From the NCBI RefSeq assembly GCF_950295315.1, contig NC_080171.1, positions 118,367,747 to 118,431,746 of the forward strand: DNA of 64,000 bases, written 5' to 3'. Source of the DNA: Erinaceus europaeus. Taxonomy: Eukaryota > Chordata > Mammalia > Eulipotyphla > Erinaceidae. The translations under genes were made by a program, and so were the position numbers. Of the stretch, positions 1-10,479 are shown piece after piece (positions within the stretch are counted from its first letter, which is position 1; each line of letters opens with the position of its first letter). The notes under the pieces were generated by a model. It saw only the letters and a program-made list of their open reading frames with translations, had not been told where the DNA came from and searched no databases.

Positions 1-82
1 CTCATCATGGGGCTAGGGATTGAACCTGGGACCTCAAAGACATGAAAGTCTTCTGTATAACCATTGTGCTATCTCCCCAGTC
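1..82 (-). mobile_element. Family D SINE, cut by the window edge
   Basis: GGGATTGAACCTGGGACCTC to TATCTCCCCAG is the complement of a family D head. 90-320 after it shows nothing. Confidence 0.7.
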
Positions 83-337
83 CACCCACCCCCACGTTGC
101 TTTGCATAACATTGCTGTCACCTATGTTTCTTGTAAATCACTTAAGTTCTGCTGTCAGAAAATTTCAGTTATACATGATAGTTCTGCCAGCTGCAGTCAC
201 TCTATGTTCCTGTGTTATACAGTGGATCCTTAAGGCCATTCATGCAAACCTGACTTCTTCATCTACCCCTGGGGTAGATGGGAAAGACTTTTCTGTTCTC
301 CCTTTCTATAAATTTGACTTTAAAAAATACCAGACAG

Positions 338-536
338 GGGGCCAGGCAATGGTGCATCTGATTAAGCACACACATTACAGTGTGCAAAGACCTGGGTTCA
401 AGCCACAGGCTCCCACCTGCAGGGGGAAAGTTTCACAGTGGTGAAGCATGGCTGCAGGTGTCTCTCTGTCTCTCTCCCTTTTTACCTCCCTCTACCCTCT
501 CAATTTCTCTGTCTCTATCCAATAATAAAATTTTTT
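338..536 (+). mobile_element. Family B SINE
   Basis: GGCCAGGCAATGGTGCATCT head, CTGCAGGGGGAAAGTTTCAC body, CTATCCAATAATAAAA end. Flanked by a near-perfect roughly 15-bp TSD ending CCAGACAG (to 337 and to 551). Confidence 0.82.
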
Positions 537-551
537 AAAAATCCCAGACAG

Positions 552-786
552 TAGGGTACATATAGACATCCCACTCAGTAAACACACGCTTAGCCATGAG
601 TGCAGCCCAAGGTTTGAGCCACAGAACCCAGAGAAACTCCAGTGCTGCCTCTGAGTCACGTGTATCTGTCGCTGGAATGGGAAATGACACATGTATGAAG
701 CCTTCGTGCTGCACAAAATTTATAGCCTGAAATTTCTGTCTGGTTTATTTCACTTAGCACAAAGAACTTCAAGATTCTCAAAACAT
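552..786 (-). mobile_element. Possible old L1M 3'-UTR fragment (antisense)
   Basis: GGTTTATTTCACTTAGCA with a following CTTCAAGATTCTC resembles the antisense 3' UTR of old mammalian L1. The same roughly 60 bases occur again near 1612-1680. It continues after the L1 insertion to about 1060. Confidence 0.4.
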
Positions 787-798
787 AAAGAATCTTCC

Positions 799-986
799 CG
801 TATTGCACCAAAGTAAAAGACTCTGGGGTGGATGGATGGGGAGAATACAGATCCAAGAAGGATGACAGAGGACCTAGAGGGGGTTATATTGTTATATGGA
901 AAACTGGGAAATGTTATGCATGTACAAACTATTGTGTTTGCTGTTGAATGTAAAACATTAATTCCCCAATAAAGAAATTTAAAAAA
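799..986 (+). mobile_element. L1 3' end, 5'-truncated, perfect 12-bp TSD
   Basis: TSD AAAGAATCTTCC at 787-798 and 987-998. The insert contains ATGTTATGCATGTACAAACT and ends in CCCCAATAAAGAAATTT plus poly-A, i.e. L1-type target-primed insertion. The same 3' end recurs at 1.9, 21.4, 22.8, 23.0 and 27.3 kb. Confidence 0.75.
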
Positions 987-1092
987 AAAGAATCTTCCTC
1001 ATTTTACATATACATGTAACATACATATACAAATAATCCTTTTATGCATTATGTATACCACAGTTTTTCTTTTCTTTCCTCCTCCTATTTTT

Positions 1093-1207
1093 TTTTTCCA
1101 CAGTAGGACCTAGTTTTGGCTTATGGTGGCACAGGGGATTGAACCTGGTACCTTAGAGTCTCTACATATGAAATCTTCTTACATAGCTATTATGCTATCT
1201 CCCCTGC
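1093..1207 (-). mobile_element. Family D SINE
   Basis: TTGGCTTATGGTGGCACAGG then GGATTGAACCTGGTACC and ATTATGCTATCTCCCC. 1210-1425 after it is a T/C-rich unassigned stretch. Confidence 0.7.
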
Positions 1208-1427
1208 CTAGATGCCACGTTTTCTTAATCCATTCACCTGTCAAATGACAAACATTTTCTTGTACATCAAGCTTCATCTGATCCTGTTGTCAGAGAACCC
1301 AACCCAAGAGGACAGATTATAACTTGTTTCTCCTTAACCTAGATCACATTTTCCATTCTTCCTCTTTCTCTTCCTCCTCCTCCCCTCTTCTTCTTCTGCT
1401 TTTCTTCCTTCATATTTTTTTAACTTT

Positions 1428-1572
1428 AGGTATTTAATTTTATAGGACAGAGAGAAATTGAGAGGGAAGTGGGACAGAGACAGACAGACAGACAGCTGCT
1501 GCTTCACTGCTTGTGAAGCTTGCCCCCTACAGGTGGGGGCCAGAGGCTTGAAGCAGGTTCTTTGTGTCTAAA
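1428..1572 (-). mobile_element. Family B SINE, head truncated
   Basis: AGAGAAATTGAGAGGGAAG and GCTTGCCCCCTACAGGTGGG; the tRNA-like end is missing after AAGCAGGTTC. Confidence 0.65.
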
Positions 1573-1611
1573 GCCCCTAGTGCTGCAAATATATATATAT
1601 ATCATTCAATT

Positions 1612-1735
1612 TTTGTCTTTGGTTTATTTCACTTAGCAAAAAGTACTTCAATATTCTCAAAACATAAAGAATCTTTCTCCTTTTATATAGTAAGTTATAC
1701 TTAACTTGGCATCCTGACATTTTTTGTTTTCATAT
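1612..1735 (-). mobile_element. Second copy of the L1M-like antisense fragment
   Basis: Shares GGTTTATTTCACTTAGCA and AAAACATAAAGAATCTT with 743-795 at high similarity. 1735-1895 shows nothing further. Confidence 0.4.
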
Positions 1736-1895
1736 ATTACACAATATCACTTCTGTCTTTTATTTATAGAATATCTTCTAAATATAGAAGATCCCTCATA
1801 TACATACACTGAGTAATGATAATTTGTGTCTCTTTCTGGTTTTCCTTCCATTTTCATCTGACTCCTAACTTCTAATACAAAGAAAATTAATTTCA

Positions 1896-2021
1896 ACTGG
1901 GGGTTGTATTGTTATGTGGAAAACTGGAAAATGTTATGCATGTACAAACTATTGTATTTTACTGTCGACTGTAAACCATTAACCCCCCAATAAGGAAATT
2001 TTTAAAAATTTTTTTAAAAAG
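1896..2021 (+). mobile_element. L1 3' end fragment
   Basis: GGGTTGTATTGTTATGTGG to CCCCCAATAAGGAAATT plus A-rich tail; same 3' terminus as the element at 799-986. Confidence 0.7.
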
Positions 2022-2173
2022 GAAATCAATTTAAAGGAAAGTTTTGAATTAAATGAGCAAATGCTGTTTGTTGACCAGATTTCTCTTCTCCATTTGTGAT
2101 ATCACTGGTACATTCTAAATGTAGGTTACGTTCTTAATGTTTTTTGAAGCCACCACTTGGTAATTATTTTTAT

Positions 2174-2447
2174 TTATTTATTCCCTTTTGTTGCCCTTGT
2201 GGTTTTCTTTTGTTGTTGTTGTAGTTATTGTTGTTATTGATGTTGTTGTTGCTGGATAGGACAGAGAGAAATGGAGAGAGGAGGGGAAGACAGAGAGGGA
2301 GAGAAAGACAGATACCTGCAGGCCTGCTTCACTGCCTGAAGCGACTCTCCTGCAGGTGGGGACCTGGCAGATTGAACCAGGATCCTTAGGTCCTTGCGCT
2401 TTGCGCCACATGCGCTTAACCCGCTGTGCTACCGCGTGACACTCTAG
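2174..2447 (-). mobile_element. Family A SINE with perfect 13-bp TSD
   Basis: TSD TAATTATTTTTAT at 2161-2173 and 2448-2460. TTCCCTTTTGTTGCCCTTG tail through to CGCTTAACCCGCTGTGCTAC head. Confidence 0.88.
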
Positions 2448-2656
2448 TAATTATTTTTATACGATCATCAACTTTCTGAAGTTGGTTGTGTGCCAGATAG
2501 AATGCACATGTCACCATGTGAGGGGACGGGGCTCCAGTTCCTGCTCCATCCTGTGTGGGGAGAAGGGTGGAGGAGAGACCTTCAAAAGTGATGGAGCTCT
2601 GTCCTATCTCTCTTTCTCTCCTTCCCTCTCCCGCTCCCCATTTATTTCTGTCAAAG

Positions 2657-2740
2657 AAAGAGAGGGAGAGGGAGAGGGAGAGGGAGAGGGAGAGGGAGAG
2701 GGAGAGGGAGAGGGAGAGGGAGAGGGAGAGAGAGAGAGAA
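2657..2740 (+). repeat. (GGGAGA)n simple repeat
   Basis: About thirteen near-perfect hexamers, directly before a family B SINE; 2465-2650 before it is unassigned. Confidence 0.9.
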
Positions 2741-3010
2741 GAGCCAGGTGGTGGGCCCCTGGTTAAGCACTCACATTACAGTGCCCAAGGACCCGGGTTC
2801 AAATCCCTGCAGGGGGAAAGTTTCACAAGTAGTGAAGTAGGGCTGCAGGTCTCCCTCTCTCTCTCTCTCTCTCTCTCTTTCTTTCTTCCACTCCCTTCTC
2901 AATTTCTCTCTGTCTTTACCCAATTATAAATAAATTAATTAATTAAGTTAATTTAAAAATAAACTTTAAAAAGAAAGGAAGGAAGGGAGAAAGAAAGAAA
3001 GAAAGAAAGA
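2741..3010 (+). mobile_element. Family B SINE with expanded CT run and GAAA tail
   Basis: GAGCCAGGTGGTGGGCCCCT head; the body has an expanded CT run near 2853-2878 and the tail passes into GAAA/GGAA repeats to 3010. Confidence 0.75.
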
Positions 3011-3706
3011 CTTCTTTTACAGTCCACAATATTTATACCCCTTTCCCATATTTGGGAGCTACTCTCTTCCCTGATCCAGTTTTCTGCTCCTTTCCCAGCC
3101 ATGACATCATCTCCCCAGACAATAACTTGGATCCACCTGTATATCAGATTTCAGGCTCAGGGAGAAAAAAAAAAACTAGTATAGCCACAGGCCCTTTGGA
3201 ATATAACTAACATATGCCTACTAGCTATCTACAAAATGGAGGATCCCCCCCCCCCCCCAACAACTCTTCATCTGCACTATTCCAGCCTTTGAGTTCATGA
3301 TTGTTCAACAATTTGTTTGGCTTTGTATGTTAACTCTCTTTTCAGCCGCCAGGTTCCAGATGCTAGCATGATGCCAACCAGACTTCCCTGGACAGACAAC
3401 CCACCAATATGTCCTGGAGCTCCGCTTCCCCAGAGCCCTTCCCCACTAGGGAAAGAGAGAGACAGGCTGGGAATATGGATCCACCTGCCAACGCCCATGT
3501 TCAGCGGGGAAGCAATTACAGAGCCAGACCTTCCACCTTCTGCATCCCACAATGACCTTGGGTCCATACTCCCAGAGGGATAAAGAATAGAAAAGCTATT
3601 GGGGGACGGGATGGGATATGGAGTTCTGGTGGTGGGAATTGTGTGGAGTTGTACCCCTCTTATCCTATGGTTTTGTCAGTGTTTCCTTTTTATAAAATTT
3701 TTTTAA
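3011..3706 (+). mobile_element. L1 3'-UTR fragment, long form with C-homopolymer
   Basis: Shares more than 500 bases with 11870-12432: GCCACAGGCCCTTTGGAA, a run of 14 C at 3245-3258, CTTTTCAGCC(G/A)CCAGGTTCC, and a terminal GAGTTCTGGTGGTGGGAATT...TTTTTATAAA. I infer L1 3' UTR from abundance, A-rich end and relation to known L1 ends; it could be another LINE. Confidence 0.6.
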
Positions 3707-3710
3707 AAAA

Positions 3711-4326
3711 TGCCAGGCTAGTGTGGGGGTGCCTCTTCTCGGGCATGTACTCTCTGGGTTGGAGCCATCACGACTGGAGCCAGCCTGGGTTGCTACTCAC
3801 TCAGCGGTGCGGGAGAGATGACCCAGGAACAGAGCTGGTGGTGGTGAGGCAATTCAATTCTTTATTGATCAGAGAGCCAAGGCTTTTAAGAGTTGGACCT
3901 GGAAGTGGCAAGTTGGAAAGGGAAATGGCTTGACATGGTTTGGAAAGGGGCGGAGAAAGGCAAAAGGAGCTGGGAAAGGTAGGAACTTTCTTAGCAACTG
4001 TTGCAAGGGTTTTAACTGGTAGGATAAATAATACCCTTCAGGCAGGGAGGGTCTTGAGGGTAGAAGGAAGATAGATCAAAGGAATGGAATGGGTGGGGAT
4101 CTTTCAGGCAAAACAACGATCATGTAGATAATAAGGGAGCAGGGCATAGTATCAGGAGTGCAGGGTGCTTTGTGAGGCAGGGAGTCTGATAAGACGAGGC
4201 AAACCTTAGGGGGGGTTGTGTCCCTCCTCGCTCGACCTCTCAGTAGAGAGAGAGAGACTGACAGGATGGATGTCCCCTCAAGTCAAGCCCTGCCAAGCTC
4301 AACCATATTCTTACAATTTCCCTACA
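3711..4326 (-). mobile_element. Solo LTR, endogenous retrovirus (copy A, longest)
   Basis: Runs from TGCCAGGCTAG to CCCTACA (TG...CA ends). Read on the minus strand it carries AATAAA (complement of TTTATT at 3861-3866) followed by an R/U5-like end shared with three other copies. About 615 bases. Flanks are A-rich, so the TSD is unclear. It sits directly after the 3' end of an L1 UTR fragment. Confidence 0.7.
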
Positions 4327-4406
4327 AAAAGAAAAAGATCTGAAAACAAAGAAAGAAAAGAAAGAAAGACTTCTGTGTGCATGAACTTTTAAGAGTTCCT
4401 ATCTAG

Positions 4407-4575
4407 AGGGCCAGATGGTGGTGCTGCTGGCAGCACACACACAGCACCATGCACAGGGCCCTGGATTCTCTCCCTGAAAGGAGAGAAGCTTCACAAGTAG
4501 TGAGGCAATGCTGCAGCTGTGTTCCTTTTCTCTCCCATCTCTTTGTCTCGCACCTTCAGTCAAAAAAGGAAAAAG
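4407..4575 (+). mobile_element. Old family B-like SINE
   Basis: GGGCCAGATGGTGGTGCTGC head and AGCTTCACAAGTAGTGAGGC body, diverged. GA-rich simple sequence follows at 4648-4687; 4690-5490 has no recognised feature despite a long open frame. Confidence 0.55.
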
Positions 4576-4656
4576 GGAAAAAAGTGGCTGCCAGAAGTCA
4601 AGTCATGCAGACACCAAGCTCCCTCCCCAACCCCCCATGATAATCCTTATGGAAAG

Positions 4657-4687
<31 letters not shown>

Positions 4688-5494
4688 AATTCCTGTCCAA
4701 CTGATGAAGAGTTTCAGCCAAGTTCCACACCCACACTCCTCTTTAGCAAAGCAGAAAACCATATTATGAAAAGGACTGGACTTCCTTCACTTTCTAAGAA
4801 TCTTTGCCATACATCAATGAACTGTCAACTTTACTTCCAATTAATTTCCAAATGGAACTTTATATTCAGTACAAATGTCCATATTTATTGCCAATTTTCG
4901 AAGAAAACATTTAGAATCACAGCCTTAATTAAACCAAATTATTGTAAACAAGAGGGAAGAGAGTACTTAATATCAGAATTTTATTGTACAGTAAGTTCAC
5001 AATTTGGTACTTGCCAAGCAAGGATAATATGTCTTTTTAATACACAGTCAGCATTCGTGTTCTGCCAAAGAAGGTCTGAGACTTATTCAAAACCCTCAGT
5101 GTATCTCATGCCAACTGAGAAGTTTTTATTCAGATATTTCTGCCCAGCCTTAGCCAATGGGTATGTTTCCACTTGGATTTTTTTTCCTCGTAAGTGTTCA
5201 TGAGGAATCTATTTATAATTTTTCCCAAACTAAAATTTTTGAACAGATCAGAATAAAATTCACACGTTGAAAACCTCGGTGTAGCCTCAAGAACTGTGTG
5301 ATCAAGCGAAGAGGCGTTGAAGGACTGTCATATTCCGAGAGCTTGGTTCTCCCACAGAGCTGCCTTAGAGCTCTGACAACTGTGTTCACCTCACGTGTAG
5401 CCCATGGGCTGTGTCCTCAGTGGCCCTGGCTCAGGAGTTACAGGGAAGGAGGAACATTCAATGAACTCAAGTGTAGGAGGCTCCTCCTTCTAGA

Positions 5495-5630
5495 TTCTCC
5501 AGGTGGGACCAGCAAGCTAGCTCCCTTGGATAGTGTGCTGGCTTTGCCAAGGCCATGGCCTAGGTTTGATCCTCTCCCTTACCAAACTGGAGGAAGCTTG
5601 GTCCCATGATGTCTGTCTTTCTCTCTCTCT
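5495..5630 (+). mobile_element. Worn SINE fragment
   Basis: Has a diverged GTTTGATCCTCTCCC B-box-like stretch and a CT-rich end leading into the TTA repeat. Confidence 0.4.
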
Positions 5631-5631
5631 C

Positions 5632-5685
<54 letters not shown>
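5631..5685 (+). repeat. (TTA)18 simple repeat
   Basis: Uninterrupted TTA units between two SINE pieces; likely grown from a SINE A/T tail. Confidence 0.92.
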
Positions 5686-5876
5686 GATAGAAACATCTAA
5701 AAATCAAGAGGGAAGGGGGAGCTAGAGAGGGAGAGAGAAAGAGAGAGACCTGAAACACTGCTTCTCTACTCACAAGATTTTTTCCTCCTGCGGGTGGGAG
5801 CCAGGAACTCCAGCCCGGATCCTTACACATTGTAACATGTACACTCAACCAGGCGTGCCATCCCCTGACCCACTAT
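5686..5876 (-). mobile_element. Family B SINE
   Basis: AATCAAGAGGGAAGGGGGAG body, GGGTGGGAGCCAGGAACTC and a worn head ending GTGCCATCCCCTGACCC. 5877-6245 is unassigned, with a 17-base tandem (TGTGTGCCCACTC units) near 6010-6042. Confidence 0.75.
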
Positions 5877-6248
5877 CTCTGTCTTTCTGTCTGAAAAAGT
5901 TGGCCTGGAATGGTGAAGCCTCAGTGACAATAGCAACAACAAAATCATGTAGATGCAGGTGCAAATGCAAATACATACATACAGTTCTCTGGGTGAACAG
6001 ACATCCTGGCTGTGTGTGCCCACTCTGTGTGTGCCCACTCTGGAAGGGTCTCTTTCTCCAGAGTGGGATCTGCGTGGTGGGAAGCACTTCCCTGGACTGG
6101 CTCTGCTCTCCTGCCTCCTGTCAGGACATACATACACATCACAAAAACTCAAGCAAGACCTGGCCTCCAGTACTGAAACCTACATGGCACACGGCTGGAG
6201 GCCTAAGGGAAAGAGCAATGAAGACAGCTCTTTAAACTTTCTGTTCCC

Positions 6249-6457
6249 AGGGGCCAAAGGTGGCGCACCTGGTTGAGTACACATGTTACAATGTGCAAGG
6301 ACCTGGGTTCTGAGCCTCTGGTCACCACCTGCAGGGGGAAAGCTTCACAAGTGGTGAAGCAGGGCTGCAGGTGTCTCTCTGTCACTCTCCCTCTCTATCA
6401 CCTCTTTCCCTCTCAATTTCTGGCTGTCTCTATCCAATAAATAAAGATAATTAAAAA
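6249..6457 (+). mobile_element. Family B SINE
   Basis: GGTGGCGCACCTGGTTGAGT head and CTATCCAATAAATAAAGATA end, nearly full length. Confidence 0.85.
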
Positions 6458-6476
6458 AAAATTTTTTTTTTTTTGT

Positions 6477-6745
6477 TAGGAAGTTGGGCGGTAGCACAGC
6501 GGGCTAAGGGCACGTGGCTCAAAGCGCAAGGACCGGCGTAAGGATCATGGTTCAAGCCCCCAGCTCCCCACCTGCAGTGGGGTTGCTTCATAAGTGGTAA
6601 GGCAGGTCTGCAGGTGTCTTTCTCCTCCTCTCTGTCTTCCCCTCCTCTCTCCATTTCTCTCTGTCCTATCCAACAATGACATAACTACAACAATAAAACA
6701 ACAAGAGCAACAAAAGGGAATAAGTAAATAAATAGTTTTAAAAAT
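6477..6745 (+). mobile_element. Family A SINE
   Basis: GTTGGGCGGTAGCACAGCGG head; B box changed to GGTTCAAGCCC. Abuts the preceding family B tail. Confidence 0.88.
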
Positions 6746-6774
6746 TTTTTAACTTTTTATTCCCACTAATGCAT

Positions 6775-7104
6775 TTTTTTTTTGCCCCCAGGGGCTCAGT
6801 GCCAGCACTACAAATCCATTGCTCCTGGAGGCTGTTTTTTCCCTTTTGTTGCCCTTATTGTTTATTGTTGCTGTTATTGTTGTTATTTCTGTTGTTGTTG
6901 TCGGATAGGACAGAGAGAAATGGAGAGAGGAGGAGAAGACAGAGAGGGGGAGAGAAAGACAGACACCTGCAGACCTGCTTCACCACCTGTGAAGTGACTC
7001 CCCTGCAGGTGGGGAGCCGGGGGCTCAAACTGGGATCCTTAAACTGGTCCTTGCGCTTTGCACCATGTGCACTTAACCCACTGCGCTACCACCCACCCCC
7101 CTAA
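6775..7104 (-). mobile_element. Family A SINE, long variant
   Basis: Carries the extra 3' module (AGGGGCTCAGTGCCAGCACT, GCTCCTGGAGGC) before the normal tail. It faces the previous copy, making an inverted pair. 7105-7555 is unassigned. Confidence 0.85.
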
Positions 7105-7689
7105 TCCATTCTTTTACAGTGTACTAGAGAGCCCAGCCTCATTACCCAGACATCCCTTAATAGAAAAGTCCCAGGTAAACACACTTATTTCTCAGGAGCC
7201 TCACTTTTTTTCACCAGCCTCAATGCTGTTTGTCCTTTTAGTTCCTTTTCTTATCCTGAAATTTCAGGTTCTACTACTTCTTGGTAGCACCACATCCTCC
7301 TCCCCCACCCAGATATTACAGATTCCAAACTTTGTCTGGTATCTTGGGAATTTTCCCAGTCCTCTCCTTGAGTTGTAAATCAAAGCGATTCCAGCTATCC
7401 CCATCTCTGACTATACCTGCTGTTGAGTAGAAAGTACACGGAAGCCACGAATGAGTGGGGCTGAGAAAGACGAGAACTTGGGTGACCTCTGCTCCTCGAT
7501 GGAGTTCAACTTGGTTGTTTCCATATATATATCTTCCATTTCTTTTTTCTTTCACACCAAAGTACTCTTCTGTTCTGGCTTATGGTTATTCTTGAAATTA
7601 AACTTGGCACCTCAGAACTTCAGGGATGAAAGTCATATAAATAAATATATAGATGTGTGTGTATATATATATATTTATGGATACTGCAA

Positions 7690-7912
7690 GTTTTTTAATT
7701 TTTTATTATCTTTATTTATTTGATAGAGACAGCAGGAAATCAAGAGGGAAGGGGGAATACAGAGAGACAGAAACAGCAACAGCGCTGCTTCACCACTGTG
7801 AGGCTTTCCCCTGCAGGTGGGGGCTGGGGCCCTAAGCCCAGGTCCTTGTGCACTGTCCCTGTGTAACTAACTGGTCCTTGTGCTCAACCAGGTGCGCCAC
7901 CACCCAGCTCCC
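7690..7912 (-). mobile_element. Family B SINE
   Basis: GATAGAGACAGCAGGAAATC tail side and CCAGGTGCGCCACCACCC head. A short family D-like remnant lies at about 7560-7640, followed by a TA repeat. Confidence 0.8.
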
Positions 7913-8029
7913 AAACTGCAAGTTTCCATTCCTTTATCACTGCCTTATTTTGGCTCTTATGTGATCTCAAATCTCCATTCCAACCCCTGCTACTAACATG
8001 TCAAAGTTTATATGATAAGAGTACTGGTT

Positions 8030-8335
8030 TCGGGGAGTCGGGCTGTAGCGCAGCGGGTTAAGCGCAGGTGGCGCAAAGCACAAGGACCGGCATAAGGATC
8101 CCGGCTCGAACCCCGGCTCCCCACCTGCAGGGGAGTCGCTTCCCAGGCAGTGAAGCAGGTCTGCAGGTGTCTATCTTTCTCTCCTCCTTTCTGTCTTCCC
8201 CTCCTCTCTCCATTTCTCTCTGTCCTATCCAACAACGACAACAACAATAATAGCTAAAACAATAAAACAACAAGGGCAACAAAAGGGAATAAATAAATAA
8301 AATAAATATTTAAAAAAAATTAAATAAAAAAATAA
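8030..8335 (+). mobile_element. Family A SINE
   Basis: GGGAGTCGGGCTGTAGCGCA head with a deletion-free body; tail rich in AAATAA. CGCAGCGGGTTAAGCGCAGG head is close to consensus. Confidence 0.88.
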
Positions 8336-8458
8336 TAATAATTAAAAAAAAAGAGTACTGGTTTCGCCCTAACCTTGAGTTACACACCAAAGCCTACCAA
8401 ACTGCCATTGGTAAGAGGGAGGTCAGCATACCTTCCCAGTGCCTGAGTAATTCAAACA

Positions 8459-8462
<4 letters not shown>

Positions 8463-8498
<36 letters not shown>
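8463..8498 (+). repeat. (TG)n microsatellite
   Basis: About 17 TG units ending in GCATGCGCACGC. 8500-9530 after it shows no recognisable gene or repeat apart from a G run near 9411-9421. Confidence 0.9.
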
Positions 8499-9537
8499 AT
8501 GCGCACGCCAACGATGTAATTTCCACTGATGCATGCATTCTCACTTCTTCTGATCTGTTCCCATCTGTAACCACTGTAAAAGTCAGTGGAGATAGAAAAT
8601 GGGGAAGCTTTCTCCAAGGTTCCGAAATGACTGTGAGTAGCCACTATACCCAGTTTGAGAAGTGAGTAAAAGCCACACTCAGAGATGACCCGAAAAGCCT
8701 TAGCTGAAACACTAGAGCAACTTCCTGGTAAACTTTCAACATAGCTGTTGCAATCTCGGTGGAGACTAGAGGGACATGTACAATATTTAACAAAGGCATG
8801 ACTCAGGCTTGAGTCTGATACCGTCAGTCTTCTTCAAGACTGCGATTAAAGGTCACGCAGCTACTGACGGATACATCTCAAATACCATGCCTGACAGATT
8901 CGGTGATGGAGACCCTTGTACAAAAGTTCCTGACGCCTCAGGAGACCACAGGCTTCCTCCAGCCCCCTCACCAAGAGGTTACCTAAAGAAGGAAGGACGG
9001 AACAGAGAGGTGACTCAGCAGCCCCACACTGCAGATGGGGGTGTATTTATTCTGCTGTGAAAGTGTACCCCACCACAACAAATCTCCAGGGCAGTCAATA
9101 GCTTGGCGTGGCAGAAACGGCTGGTTCCTATTCCATCACCCATTCTTTCATATTTGCAGAGGTGAAGCAGAGTCATGGCAGCCCGACTGAGGCTGCATTT
9201 CCCAGGTACCCATGAGGTTAGGTGTGGCCAAGTGACTAAGTTATTAAGTGACTAAGCAATGAACAACTTCCGCCTCATTGCAAGAATGGAAATTCCTTTT
9301 CCTGAACTTCTATTCTTTGTTCTCCCTCAAGCTGGGAAGCCTAGTGCTCAGCGCAGGCCTGGCTTCTGGCCAGGTGCCATCAGGTGTTTGCCCAAGACTG
9401 TGATTAAACATGGGGGGGGGTGGTGATGGTCACACAATGTTTTGTGTCAGAATTACTTGGAGAGTCCAGTGAGATTTTTAGATTCCTTCTCAGGAAAAAA
9501 AAAAAAAAAAGCTTTTGTGTGTATAAAATAAAATGCA

Positions 9538-9845
9538 CCGGGAGTCGGGCGGTAGCGCAGCAGGTTAAGCGCAAGTGGCGGAAAGCGCAAGGACTGATGT
9601 AAGGATACCAGTTCCAGCCCCCAGCTCCCCACCTACAGGGGCATTGCTTCACAAGTGGTGAAGCAGGTCTGCAGGTGTTTGTCTTTCTCTCCCCCTCTCT
9701 GTCTTCCCCTCCTCTCTCCATTTCTCTCTGTCCTACACAACAACGACGATATCAATAACAACAACAGTAACTACAACAATAAAACAATAAGGACAACAAA
9801 AGGGAATAAGTAAATAAATAAATATTTAAAAATAAATAAATAAAA
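9538..9845 (+). mobile_element. Family A SINE
   Basis: GGGAGTCGGGCGGTAGCGCA head; B box worn (AGTTCCAGCCC). Tail TAAATAAATAAATATTT. Confidence 0.88.
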
Positions 9846-9894
9846 TGCACAACAAAAATGCCCACAAGAATGTAAGACGAGCCCTAAAATTGTT

Positions 9895-10175
9895 TTAATT
9901 TTTTTTATTTATAAAAAGGAAACATTGACTAAACCATAGGATAAGAGGGGTACAAGTCCACAAAATTCCCACCACCAGAACTCCATATCCCATCCCCTCC
10001 CCTGATAGCTTTCCTATTCTTTAACCCTCTGGGAGTATGGACCCAAGGTCATTGTGGGGTGCAGAAGATGGAAGGTCTGGCTTCTATAATTCCTTCTCCC
10101 CTGAACATGAGTGTTGACAGGTTGATCCATACCCCCAGCCTGTCTCTCTCTTTCCCTAGTGGGGCAGAGCTCCTT
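9895..10175 (-). mobile_element. L1 3'-UTR fragment, antisense
   Basis: Reverse complement of the last roughly 270 bases of the element at 3011-3706, starting from TTTTTATTTATAAAAAGGAA. 5'-truncated. Confidence 0.62.
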
Positions 10176-10270
10176 AGTTCTTACTAACATTTGTTACTAA
10201 GAGCTCAAACCTAGTTCAACTAGTCTAAAAGTTTGTTTGGCAGTACCTACTTTAACATAAAGAGAAAGTG

Positions 10271-10425
10271 TGGTCCAGGAGGTGGCGCAGTGGATAATGC
10301 ACTGGACTCTTAAGCATGAGGTCCTGAATTCAATCCCTGGCAGCACATGTACCAGAGTGATGTCTGGTTCTTTCTCTCTCTCCTCCTTTCTCATTAATAA
10401 AATAAAGTATAAAAAGAAATAAAGA
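10271..10425 (+). mobile_element. Family C SINE
   Basis: GTCCAGGAGGTGGCGCAGTG head, AGTGATGTCTGGTTCTTTCT body, CATTAATAAAATAAAG end. Confidence 0.85.
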
Positions 10426-10479
10426 GAAAATAGGCAACAATAAGATCAAGTGAAGTCATTTGTGCTAAGGTTCCTTGCC

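Noticed and set aside
2657..2740. Regular hexamer array considered as a CRISPR-like or regulatory array
   Set aside because: It is a simple GGGAGA microsatellite without spacers.
4508..5203. 231-codon + strand open frame
   Set aside because: Its start lies in a worn SINE and GA repeat; the rest has no recognisable domain and no splice or promoter context. Probably chance.
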